DNA of 64,000 bases from NCBI GenBank assembly GCA_910589055.1, contig CAJURN010000014.1:17968-81967 (forward strand). The letters run 5' to 3'. Both the position numbers and the translations under genes were made by a program. Below, in pieces: positions 24,021 to 31,967 of the stretch; positions within the stretch are counted from its first letter, which is position 1, and every line of letters begins with the position of its first letter. Under the pieces are notes generated by a model. The model worked only from the letters and a program-made list of their open reading frames with translations. It did not search any database and was not told the DNA's origin. This DNA comes from an uncultured Muribaculaceae bacterium. GTDB taxonomy: Bacteria; Bacteroidota; Bacteroidia; Bacteroidales; Muribaculaceae.

Positions 24021-24862
24021 CGGCACAGCAGGATTCCGGCGGACTGCTTACATTCGGAGGGCATCTTGACGTATTCCGCAAGATGCTCTTCCGGGTGATT
24101 CTTGTAGTGATAGTTCTTGCTTGTGTGATTTTCTGTTTCAAACGGCAGACGTTCGCGATTCTCCTTGCCCCGAACAATTCCGGATTCTGCACATTCCGGT
24201 TTATCGAGGAATTGCTTGGGGGAATTGGGATGCCGTTTGCGTTTGATGAATACCATGTCAGTCTGATAAGCACAGAGCTTTCCGCTCAGTTTATGACGCA
24301 TATTACAGTGTCGTGTCTGCTTGCCGTGCTTCTTGCATCGCCGTATATTCTGTTCGAATTGTTCCGTTTTGTTTCTCCGGCCCTGTATGAGAGCGAGAAA
24401 CGGTATTCGTATCTTGTCGCGGCGATTGTCTACGGACTGTTTGTATTGGGGCTTTTGATGAGTTACTATGTGCTGTTTCCGGTGTCCTTTCAATTCCTTG
24501 CCACATATCAGGTGGATGAGTCGATACTTAATACCATTACTTTGGACTCGTATATATCAACTTTTATCACCTTGACGTTTATGATGGGCGTCGTGTTTCA
24601 ATTACCGGTAATTGCATTTGTTCTCGGACGCATGGGATTTGTTGATGCGCCGATGCTACGACGGTACAGGGCTCATGCTTTCGTTCTGATAATGATTGTA
24701 GCGGCCATTATAACTCCACCTGATCTGTTCACTCTTGTACTTGTCACCGTACCTATGTACGGCCTGTATGAAGTTTGTATCCTCGTTTTGAAAAAGTGGG
24801 GGCTCCCGACTGTTTATGAAGAATGTGAGGAAGTGATTATTGTGGAGGATTTGTCGGAATAA
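24017..24862 (+). CDS. tatC: TatC-family translocase subunit, operon-specific copy
   Basis: A 281-residue six-helix receptor subunit of the Tat translocase. It has the family landmarks GGHLDVFRKML near the N-terminus, FRFVSPALYESEKRY (matching E. coli PALYKHERR with Glu103) and AAIITPPDLFTLVL. By manual alignment the first recognition acidic residue, E. coli Glu15 in HLIELRKR, is Val here (HLDVFRKM), with Asp one place earlier; the housekeeping TatC has HLDDLRG. It overlaps tatA by 4 bp and is the last gene of the operon. No TatB is seen, which is usual for Bacteroidetes. Confidence 0.9.
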   Translation: MTAQQDSGGLLTFGGHLDVFRKMLFRVILVVIVLACVIFCFKRQTFAILLAPNNSGFCTFRFIEELLGGIGMPFAFDEYHVSLISTELSAQFMTHITVSCLLAVLLASPYILFELFRFVSPALYESEKRYSYLVAAIVYGLFVLGLLMSYYVLFPVSFQFLATYQVDESILNTITLDSYISTFITLTFMMGVVFQLPVIAFVLGRMGFVDAPMLRRYRAHAFVLIMIVAAIITPPDLFTLVLVTVPMYGLYEVCILVLKKWGLPTVYEECEEVIIVEDLSE

Positions 24863-24926
24863 GGACTTTGAAATGTTATTCAATTGGGTAAATCGCGGTG
24901 GGGTGGTGTATTTTAGAAATTATTCG

Positions 24927-24963
24927 TATTTTTGCAGGTGAATGTCCCCGGGTGAGCCGGGGA
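24927..24963 (+). promoter_or_regulatory. Promoter and leader hairpin of the prolyl oligopeptidase gene
   Basis: TATTTTTG at 24927-24934 is a -7 element. Ten bases downstream, at the very 5' end of the mRNA, TCCCCGG (24945-24951) pairs with CCGGGGA (24957-24963) around a 5-nt loop, a stable hairpin that may protect the transcript. The ATG follows at 24998. Confidence 0.5.
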
Positions 24964-24997
24964 GGATGGTTTCCATCGCAATCATTTATAAAATCAT

Positions 24998-27145
24998 ATG
25001 ATTATGAACCGCATTATCCCTATCAGCATCATGGCACTTCTGGCCGCGGGCTCTTGCTCGAAGTCCGCTTCGAAAATCGAATATCCGGCCGCTCCGTCCG
25101 ACAGCACCACCTACGAGGTGTTCGGCATGACGGTCAACGACCCTTACCGTCCGCTTGAAAATGACACTGCCGCCGCCACTCTCGCCTGGGTGGAGGCCGA
25201 AAACAAGGTGACTCAGGATTATCTGTCCAAGATTCCTTTCCGCGAATCGGTGCGCAAGCGTCTTACCGAGCTTAATGAGTATCAGAAAAACGGTCTGCCC
25301 TGGAAGGATAATGACGGAAATTACTATTACTTCCGCAACGATGGTCTGCGCGACCAGGCGGTTCTCTACCGCGCCAAGGAACTCGGCGGTGAGGAAGAGG
25401 TGTTTATCGACCCCAATACGCTTTCCGAGGACGGCACGGTTGCCCTCACGGGTGTTTTCCAGAGCCACGACGGCAAGTACACGGCCTACACGATTTCCCG
25501 TAGCGGAAGTGACTGGACCGAGATTTACGTAATGGACACGGCCACACGTGAGCTGCTGCCCGACCATATCGAGTGGGCGAAATTCACCGGCGCGGCATGG
25601 CGTGGCGACGGCTTCTATTACAGCGCCTATGCCCGTCCCGAGGCCGGCAAGGAGTTCTCCAATGCCAACGAGTATCATAAGGTGTATTTCCACAAGCTCG
25701 GCACTCCGCAGGAAGCTGACGTGATAGCTTACGAAAACAAGAACGAACCTCTGCACTTCCACAACGTCGGTATTTCCGACGATGAGTCCACTCTGGTAAT
25801 CTCCGGTGGCGGTCAGGGTGTGGGCAATTCGATGTACGTCAAGGATCTCCGCAAGGGTGACAACGCCCCCTGGATTACCATCGAGCCTTCGCAGGACTAC
25901 GATATGAGCATGATAGATGCCTTCGACGGCAAGATGTACGTCTACACTTCGGTTGACGCTCCGCTTTACCGCCTTGTCGAAATAGATATCAACAAGCCTG
26001 CACGTGCCAACTGGCGCGAGGTCATTCCTCAGCAGGAATCGGTGCTTACCGGCGCTTCTTTCGCCGACGGCAAGCTCATCGCGACCTTCGACAAGGATGC
26101 CTCCAACCACAGCTACCTCTACAACCTCGACGGCTCCGTAATCCGCGAGATTGAATTCCCGACCTACGGCACCGCGTCGTTCTCGACCAGCCGCAAGCGC
26201 CCTGAAGTGTTCTATTCCTTCTCGTCGTTTGTATATCCTTCGGCAATCTATTCCTATGACCTCGCCAGCGGTGAGAGCAAGCTCTACAAGGCTACCGAAG
26301 TCAAGGGGCTGAATCCCGAGGATTATGTTACCGAGCAGGTGTTCTATCCCTCGGCCGACGGTACGAAGGTACCCATGTTCCTTGTGTACAAGAAGGGTCT
26401 TGAGCGCGACGGCAGCAACCCTGTCTATCTCTACGGCTACGGCGGCTTCAACATTACCCTCAACCCCGGTTTCAATCCCAACCGCATGCTGTGGCTTGAA
26501 AACGGCGGAATCTATGCCCAGGCCAATCTCCGTGGCGGTGGCGAATACGGCTACGACTGGCACGAGGCCGGAACGAAGATGAAGAAACTCAACGTGTTCA
26601 ACGACTTCATCGCCGCCGGCGAATACATGGTAAACGAAGGTTGGACCAAACCCGAACTCATGACAATCGAGGGCGGCAGCAACGGCGGACTTCTCGTGGG
26701 TGCCACTGTCAACCTCCGTCCCGACCTCTTCCGCGTGGCTATTCCCCGCGTGGGCGTGATGGACATGATGCGCTATCACCTCTTCACCATCGGCTGGAAC
26801 TGGGCAAGCGACTACGGCACAGCCGATGACTCCGCTGAAATGGCGAAGTATCTTCTCGACTACTCTCCCGTGCACAACATCAGCAACGACGGCACTCCCT
26901 ATCCGGCTATCCTCGTGACTACCGCCGACCATGACGACCGCGTTGTTCCGGCTCACTCCTTCAAGTATGCCGCAGCGCTTCAGGCCGCAAACACAGGCGA
27001 CCGTCCCAAGCTCATCCGCATCGACAGCAAGGCCGGTCACGGAGCAGGCAAACCGGTGTCGAAAGTTATCGACGAATACACCGATATCTATTCGTTTATC
27101 TTCGAAAATCTCGGAATCACCCCCGGGACAGCCAATGCTGAATGA
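24998..27145 (+). CDS. Prolyl oligopeptidase, S9A family, lipoprotein
   Basis: A 715-residue serine peptidase that cuts after proline in short peptides. The N-terminus MIMNRIIPISIMALLAAGSC has a lipobox ending in Cys-20, so it is predicted to be membrane-anchored. A seven-bladed propeller (about 80-430) covers a C-terminal alpha/beta-hydrolase domain. The catalytic triad is visible: Ser in EGGSNGGLLVG, Asp in ADHDDRVVPAHS and His in KAGHGAGKP. Length fits the S9A family. It overlaps the next lipoprotein gene by 4 bp, so both are one transcript. Confidence 0.94.
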   Translation: MIMNRIIPISIMALLAAGSCSKSASKIEYPAAPSDSTTYEVFGMTVNDPYRPLENDTAAATLAWVEAENKVTQDYLSKIPFRESVRKRLTELNEYQKNGLPWKDNDGNYYYFRNDGLRDQAVLYRAKELGGEEEVFIDPNTLSEDGTVALTGVFQSHDGKYTAYTISRSGSDWTEIYVMDTATRELLPDHIEWAKFTGAAWRGDGFYYSAYARPEAGKEFSNANEYHKVYFHKLGTPQEADVIAYENKNEPLHFHNVGISDDESTLVISGGGQGVGNSMYVKDLRKGDNAPWITIEPSQDYDMSMIDAFDGKMYVYTSVDAPLYRLVEIDINKPARANWREVIPQQESVLTGASFADGKLIATFDKDASNHSYLYNLDGSVIREIEFPTYGTASFSTSRKRPEVFYSFSSFVYPSAIYSYDLASGESKLYKATEVKGLNPEDYVTEQVFYPSADGTKVPMFLVYKKGLERDGSNPVYLYGYGGFNITLNPGFNPNRMLWLENGGIYAQANLRGGGEYGYDWHEAGTKMKKLNVFNDFIAAGEYMVNEGWTKPELMTIEGGSNGGLLVGATVNLRPDLFRVAIPRVGVMDMMRYHLFTIGWNWASDYGTADDSAEMAKYLLDYSPVHNISNDGTPYPAILVTTADHDDRVVPAHSFKYAAALQAANTGDRPKLIRIDSKAGHGAGKPVSKVIDEYTDIYSFIFENLGITPGTANAE

Positions 27146-28137
27146 CTTTGAGCCGTCAGCATCGTAACTTAACAGCAACCCTATGGAGCATCCTGACAGC
27201 CTTTGCGCTGACGGGATGCTTCACCGGTGTTGAAAGCACGCCCAAGATTACCGAATCGGACGTGCGCCGCCAACAGGCCGCAAATCCTACGGCCGAGCAA
27301 CTGTACACGCAGGGAATCGAATCGCAGGCTCCCTCCGAGTGGCAGCGAGGCAAGCGCTTCCGCGTTGTCGACGACAAGATTTCGCTCGTGTTCACATCCG
27401 CATCGTCGCGTCCCGGAAGCCTTCTCGGACGTGACCTGGCTTTCGAGCGTTTCGATTCCGTACCATCGCTCACCGGCGAGGGCGAGACCGAAGTTGTGCT
27501 CACGCTTGCCGACGCATCCGCGCCTGAACGTACTGATACGTTCTACTACCGCTATTCCACGCCTCTTGCCGCCCTTGGCGAGGTCAAGCGTCTGAATATC
27601 CCGTTCACTATCGACATGGATCTCGTGGCCGATACCGATTCCGTGCTGCGCGGACGGCGCTTTTTCATAGTCACCCCCAACTGGTACGACGCCACCCCGG
27701 CGCGCAAGGCCGTAAACGGCTACCGCCACGTGGAGGTCGAGATTGATTCCGTTGAGCAGGGCAATGCCAATTATCCGCTTGCGGTGTACTTCCATCTCAC
27801 CGACAAGGAACTTGCCGCCACTCCCACCGGCGAGGGCGAGCGCATGGTGTTCATGACTGTGGGACTTGATAAAACGTCCACGCGGAATTTCCATGCACTG
27901 TTCTCCTTCGACAATCCGCGCAAGAAGTATCCTCAGATTGAAGATGACATATGGCCGCTTATCATCCGCTCCAAGATTGCCAAAGGTATGTCGCGCGATG
28001 AGTGCCGTCTTGCCCTCGGCGCACCTCCCACGCTCGACCGCCTGCCTTCGCGTGCCGGAATGATTGAGCGCTGGAGCTATTCCGACGGCGTGTATCTCAT
28101 TTTTGAGGACGGCTACCTTACCCGTTTCCGCCAATAG
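27142..28137 (+). CDS. Lipoprotein with BamE/SmpA-like C-terminus
   Basis: A 331-residue protein with a signal ending in the lipobox FALTGC (Cys about 26). The mature protein is mostly beta-rich and not recognised. The last 60 residues, KIAKGMSRDECRLALGAPPT and RWSYSDGVYLIFEDGYLTRF, follow the helix-helix-three-strand pattern of the BamE/SmpA fold, with the G-M-S...G-x-P turn. It is translationally coupled to the prolyl oligopeptidase. Function is unknown; an envelope assembly or binding role is possible. Confidence 0.7.
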   Translation: MTLSRQHRNLTATLWSILTAFALTGCFTGVESTPKITESDVRRQQAANPTAEQLYTQGIESQAPSEWQRGKRFRVVDDKISLVFTSASSRPGSLLGRDLAFERFDSVPSLTGEGETEVVLTLADASAPERTDTFYYRYSTPLAALGEVKRLNIPFTIDMDLVADTDSVLRGRRFFIVTPNWYDATPARKAVNGYRHVEVEIDSVEQGNANYPLAVYFHLTDKELAATPTGEGERMVFMTVGLDKTSTRNFHALFSFDNPRKKYPQIEDDIWPLIIRSKIAKGMSRDECRLALGAPPTLDRLPSRAGMIERWSYSDGVYLIFEDGYLTRFRQ

Positions 28138-28161
28138 TCAGCCCGTCTCCTCTCCCCACCT

Positions 28162-28296
28162 ATGCACACCAACAAATACCAGCTTGAACGTTTGTTTAAT
28201 GTCTATGACGATACAAACGGAATGAAGTGGTTCGGGAAAATATATGACGCGACATTCCGCGAAATAGAAAAATTGCCTGAAATAGATGAAAATTGA
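28162..28296 (+). CDS. Possible small protein, 44 residues
   Basis: An ATG at 28162 opens a 44-codon frame, MHTNKYQLERLFNVYDDTNG onward, ending EIDEN and TGA at 28294-28296. It fills the gap between two genes and its stop overlaps the start of the MBL hydrolase by 11 bp, a layout typical of coupled genes. The product is charged and helical. I do not recognise it, and such a short frame could be chance. Confidence 0.4.
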   Translation: MHTNKYQLERLFNVYDDTNGMKWFGKIYDATFREIEKLPEIDEN

Positions 28297-29068
28297 ATTT
28301 CTGGGCACCGGAACATCTGTGGGAGTGCCTCAGATGCGGTGCAATTGCCACACCTGCACATCGACCGACCCACGCGACAAGCGGCTCCGCGCGTCGGCAA
28401 TCATATATCTTGATGACGGGCGCAATGTCCTCGTCGACTGCGGCCCTGACTTCCGCACGCAGCTCCTGCGCACCGGCTGTCCCGACCTCTCGCTCGCATT
28501 GCTCACCCACACGCATTACGACCATGTGGGCGGCATCGACGACCTGCGCCCTTATGCCCACACTGCCCCCGACGAGCATTTCCCGCTGTATTGTCGCCGG
28601 GATGTTGCCGATGACTTGCGCGCACGTGTGCCGTACTGCTTTTTGGAGCATCCTTATCCGGGCGTTCCCACCTTTGACATCCATATCGTCAACCCTGACG
28701 AGCCTTTCAGCATTGGCGACGGGGTGATGGTGACGCCGCTTCCGGTGATGCACTACAAGCTGCCGATTCTCGGCTACCGCATAGGCGGCCTGGCATATAT
28801 CACCGATTGCAAGACGATGCCGGACTCCACTCTCGAGCTCATACGCGGAGTGGACACGCTGGTGATAAACGCCCTCCGCGAGGAAGAGCACATGTCGCAC
28901 ATGAACTTACAGCAGGCTCTGGACGTTATTAAGGAGGTTGCACCCCGCAGGGCATACCTCACCCACATGAGTCATGATATGGGCAGGCAGGCCGAGGCGG
29001 AGCAGCTTCTCCCTCCCGGCGTGTACTTCGCTTACGACGGTCTCGTTGTGGAGGATATTCCGCAATAA
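28286..29068 (+). CDS. MBL-fold metallohydrolase, PhnP-like
   Basis: A 260-residue cytosolic metallo-beta-lactamase-fold phosphodiesterase. It starts MKIEFLGTGTSVGVPQMRCN, the family opening, with the extra CNCHTC cysteines that bind a structural zinc in PhnP. The metal motif HTHYDHVGG (His, His, Asp, His) is near residue 75; later ligands are in PVMHYKLP, ITDCKTM and YLTHMSHDMG. PhnP cleaves cyclic ribose phosphates; many relatives are annotated only as MBL hydrolases, and no phosphonate genes are near, so the substrate stays open. Confidence 0.9.
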   Translation: MKIEFLGTGTSVGVPQMRCNCHTCTSTDPRDKRLRASAIIYLDDGRNVLVDCGPDFRTQLLRTGCPDLSLALLTHTHYDHVGGIDDLRPYAHTAPDEHFPLYCRRDVADDLRARVPYCFLEHPYPGVPTFDIHIVNPDEPFSIGDGVMVTPLPVMHYKLPILGYRIGGLAYITDCKTMPDSTLELIRGVDTLVINALREEEHMSHMNLQQALDVIKEVAPRRAYLTHMSHDMGRQAEAEQLLPPGVYFAYDGLVVEDIPQ

Positions 29069-29124
29069 CAACCGCGCCCGAGCCGCAATGTGGCCTGTGG
29101 CGTGGATAAAAAATACTAACGTCT

Positions 29125-29862
29125 ATGGCTACAAAAGTTACTTTCCTTGACAACAGCGGTTTTCTCGTGGAGACCCCTGAGGTGGTGATGGTCTTCGACT
29201 ACTATCGCGACCCGGCTCACAATGTTGTCAAGACACTTGAGCACAACCCTGATGTGCCCGTGATTTTCTTTGTGTCGCACAATCACCGCGACCATTTCAA
29301 TACCGATATCTTCAATCTCGGCCAGAGCCATCGCAGGCTCTATGTGTTGAGCAATGACATCCCCACCCGTGAAATCCACGATGATATGCCTATCGACTGG
29401 ATGAGCGCGGGCGACCGTGTGGAAGACCTTCCCGGAGGAGTGTCGGTGCGCGCCTACGGCTCTACCGATGCGGGCGTGAGCTATGCCGTCACGCTGGCCG
29501 ACGGAACAAAGATTTTCCATGCCGGCGACCTGAACAACTGGCATTGGGATCAGGAAAGCACCGAGCGTGAGATTCATAAGGCTAAGGAGAGGTTTACGGT
29601 AATCGTTGACCGCATTGCGGAGGAAGACCCGCATTTCCATATCGCTTTCTTCCCCGTTGATGTGCGTCAGGGCGCCAATTGCGCTGCCGGAGCCGAGCAG
29701 TTCCTGACAACTGTAAAGGTGGATAATTTCTTCCCGATGCACTTCAAGGGCGACTACGACAAGGCCTGTACTTTCGCCGACTATAAGATTCCGCAGAGCG
29801 TGGCAGAGAACACAACCTTCTACTGCCTCCACAAGCCAAGCGAGCATGTGGAGCTGAAGTAG
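29125..29862 (+). CDS. MBL-fold metallohydrolase, UlaG-like
   Basis: A 245-residue cytosolic protein. MATKVTFLDNSGFLVETPEV opens the fold; the metal motif is SHNHRDHFN (about residues 52-60), and HAGDLNNWHWD and FFPMHFKGDY supply the remaining ligands. It belongs to the simpler L-ascorbate-6-phosphate-lactonase-like group, whose members have varied substrates. It follows the other MBL gene by 56 bp but is not closely related to it. Confidence 0.88.
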   Translation: MATKVTFLDNSGFLVETPEVVMVFDYYRDPAHNVVKTLEHNPDVPVIFFVSHNHRDHFNTDIFNLGQSHRRLYVLSNDIPTREIHDDMPIDWMSAGDRVEDLPGGVSVRAYGSTDAGVSYAVTLADGTKIFHAGDLNNWHWDQESTEREIHKAKERFTVIVDRIAEEDPHFHIAFFPVDVRQGANCAAGAEQFLTTVKVDNFFPMHFKGDYDKACTFADYKIPQSVAENTTFYCLHKPSEHVELK

Positions 29863-29897
29863 GCAAATAGGCAAGTAGGCAAAAAAAGGTGAAAGGG

Positions 29898-29970
29898 CGA
29901 TATAAGTCTAATGGGACTTATAAGTCCTATAAGTCCTATAAGTCTTATAAGACCTATTAGTCCTATATCA
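29898..29970. repeat. Tandem AAGTCCTAT-type repeats
   Basis: Several copies of TATAAGTCCTA and variants (TATAAGTCTTA, TATTAGTCCTA) follow one another after the UlaG-like gene, beginning with a GGACTTATAAGTCC palindrome. Related motifs occur at 38812-38850 and in the palindrome at 50852-50891. They mark gene ends and probably act in termination or 3' processing. Confidence 0.6.
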
Positions 29971-29978
29971 GAAAACAC

Positions 29979-30014
29979 CGAAAGCGGCTGCGCCAAGTGA
30001 CGCAGCCGCTTTCG
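29979..30014. terminator. Bidirectional hairpin between convergent genes
   Basis: CGAAAGCGGCTGCG (29979-29992) pairs with CGCAGCCGCTTTCG (30001-30014), loop of 8 nt. It stands between the UlaG-like gene and the converging zinc-ribbon gene. Confidence 0.75.
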
Positions 30015-30032
30015 ATGTTTGTGTCGGGAAAA

Positions 30033-30788
30033 TTATTCCTGTACGAGGTCGGGGTCGATCATGATTCGGCCGCAGTATTCGCACACGATAACTTTCTTGT
30101 GCATCTTGATTTCAATCTGCTTCTGCGGGGGAATACGGTTGAAGCAGCCGCCGCAGGCGTTGCGGTCCACAACTACAATGCCGAGACCGTTGCGGGCGTT
30201 CTTGCGGATGCGCTTGAAGGCGGTGAGGGTGCGCTCATCAATCATGGGCTCGAGGGTCTTGGATTTGGCGATGAGGTTTTCCTCTTCCTGACGGGTTTCG
30301 CTCACGATGTTTGCAAGGTCCTCTTTCTTTTCGTTGAGGATATGCATCTGGTCGGCAATGCGGTTCTCGGTTTCCTCGATGTCGCGGTTGCGGAACTCGA
30401 TAGTGCGGTTAACCTCGTTGATGTTCTTTTCGGCAAGAGCAATCTGAAGCGACTCGTATTCGATTTCCTTTGTGAGGTTGTCGAATTCGTGGTTGTTGCG
30501 CACGTTGTCGAGCTGTTCCTTATATCTGTCGATGAGCTGTTTTTTGTTCTCGATTTTATTCTGGTGGGCAACGAGCTGTGCGTTGAGGTCGCGGATTTCG
30601 TTCTGGTAGTTTCCGACGCGGGTGTGAAGTCCGGCGAGAGTGTCTTCAAGGTCCTTGACTTCATTGGGGAGATCGCCGCGGATTGTGCGGATACGGTCAA
30701 TCTCGGTGAAAATCGTCTGGAGCTCGTAAAGTTTTTTGAGGCGCTCTTCGACGGTGATGGGAGCGGCGGGTTTCTTTTCGGTTGCCAT
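30033..30788 (-). CDS. Coiled-coil protein with C4-type zinc ribbon (CdsZ family)
   Basis: A 251-residue cytosolic protein. The ATG at 30788 (MATEKKPAAPITVEERLKKL) is preferred over a TTG two codons upstream. Residues 15-190 are a long antiparallel coiled coil rich in Leu, Glu, Lys and Asn. The C-terminus holds a zinc ribbon, CGGCFNRIPP and VCEYCGRIM. Family members are near-universal in Bacteroidetes and are of unclear role. It is the third gene of the aspS-nif3-zinc ribbon operon, 2 bp after nif3. Confidence 0.88.
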   Translation of the reverse strand: MATEKKPAAPITVEERLKKLYELQTIFTEIDRIRTIRGDLPNEVKDLEDTLAGLHTRVGNYQNEIRDLNAQLVAHQNKIENKKQLIDRYKEQLDNVRNNHEFDNLTKEIEYESLQIALAEKNINEVNRTIEFRNRDIEETENRIADQMHILNEKKEDLANIVSETRQEEENLIAKSKTLEPMIDERTLTAFKRIRKNARNGLGIVVVDRNACGGCFNRIPPQKQIEIKMHKKVIVCEYCGRIMIDPDLVQE

Positions 30789-30790
30789 TT

Positions 30791-31951
30791 TCAAATGAGA
30801 TATTTAACGGGATTTTTTTCTAACTCTGACTTATAGACTGCAAAGTTAGGAAATTTATTTGTAAGAATCGCATAAAAGATGTCTTTTGAGCAACTTTCGC
30901 TCTCAAAATGCCCTACGTCCATAATCAGGATGTCGGCTCCGTGCTCGGCAAAGTCGTGGTAGCGGATGTCGGCGCTGATATATGCCTGTGCACCCGAGCG
31001 GATGGCGTCGGGGATAAATTCTCCGCCGGAGCCGCCGCAGAGGGCTATGCGCGTGAAGGTGGCATCGGTGTCGGCCATGGACGATATGCGGATGGCTCCG
31101 GTGCCGAATACCTCGCGGGTTTTCGACGTGAGTTCATCGAAGGTCAGCGGCTCGTCGAACACGGCGTAGACGCCGAGGCCGGCGGCAGGGTCGTTGTTGG
31201 AGAGCGCTGTCACTTCCACGCTGAGCTCCTGTGAGCCGAACAGGGGTGAATCCTGCAATGCGGCCACGATTGAGCGTGTGCGCCAGCGGGGCACAACTGT
31301 CTCAACGCGTGTGAGCGGGCGGTGGGCAATCAGCTCGTCAAGCTCGAAACCAGGTGCGGTGTCGGGTGCAGGCGCGGGAGCGTCGGGAGCCGAAAGGGTG
31401 GTGGACTCGGCTTCGGAGCTAAGGCAGTCGGATCGGTCGGGACGCGCAGGGTCGTCGGTGTTTCCGGCGCCGATGCGTATGCCGCTGCCGAGGTCGAGCA
31501 GGAGCAGGCGGACGTCTTCGGCCTTGTCGCGCGGAACGTACACGGTGATTTTATCCAGCACATCGGCGCAAGGCGACAGCGCGCGCATCACTTTGGCGCC
31601 CATCATGGCGGCCATTGCGTAGGAAATACCTCCCACGGTACTGTCGAGAGCGGTGTGGCAGGAATATACGGATATTCCGCGACGTATTGCCTCCACGACT
31701 GCACGCTGGGCCATAGTGGCCCCGGTGATGTTCTTGAGCCCGCGGAAAATCAGCGGATGGTGCGACACCACGAGGTTGCAACCCCGGTCGGCGGCCTCGC
31801 GGATTATATCCTCGGTGACGTCGACGCAGAGCAGCACGCCCGAACATTCGTCGCGCACCGAACCTACCTGGAGTCCTGTGTTGTCCCACTTCTCCTGCAG
31901 GGCCGGCGGCGCAAATGATTCGATGGCCGATATTATGGATGCGATTCTCAT
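30791..31951 (-). CDS. Nif3-like dinuclear metal-centre protein
   Basis: A 386-residue protein of the Nif3/DUF34 family, often annotated as GTP cyclohydrolase I type 2-like. N-terminal WDNTGLQVGS, HHPLIF and SCHTALDS and C-terminal ALCGGSGGEF, DIRYHDFAE and GHFESE provide the metal ligands (His, His, Asp, His, Glu). Between the two halves sits a PII-like insert (about 130-250), which includes an Ala/Pro/Asp-rich linker. The biochemical role is not settled. It starts 16 bp after aspS. Confidence 0.93.
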   Translation of the reverse strand: MRIASIISAIESFAPPALQEKWDNTGLQVGSVRDECSGVLLCVDVTEDIIREAADRGCNLVVSHHPLIFRGLKNITGATMAQRAVVEAIRRGISVYSCHTALDSTVGGISYAMAAMMGAKVMRALSPCADVLDKITVYVPRDKAEDVRLLLLDLGSGIRIGAGNTDDPARPDRSDCLSSEAESTTLSAPDAPAPAPDTAPGFELDELIAHRPLTRVETVVPRWRTRSIVAALQDSPLFGSQELSVEVTALSNNDPAAGLGVYAVFDEPLTFDELTSKTREVFGTGAIRISSMADTDATFTRIALCGGSGGEFIPDAIRSGAQAYISADIRYHDFAEHGADILIMDVGHFESESCSKDIFYAILTNKFPNFAVYKSELEKNPVKYLI

Positions 31952-31967
31952 TTTTCTCGGTTGGGGA

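Noticed and set aside
24963..24997. Possible riboswitch before the prolyl oligopeptidase
   Set aside because: Only one short 7-bp hairpin is present and the leader is too short for a ligand-binding fold.
24986..27178. 730-residue open frame on the minus strand opposite the prolyl oligopeptidase gene
   Set aside because: It is a shadow of the S9A gene, which has a full catalytic triad, promoter and lipobox; the antisense product is Val/Gly/Glu-rich with no family features.
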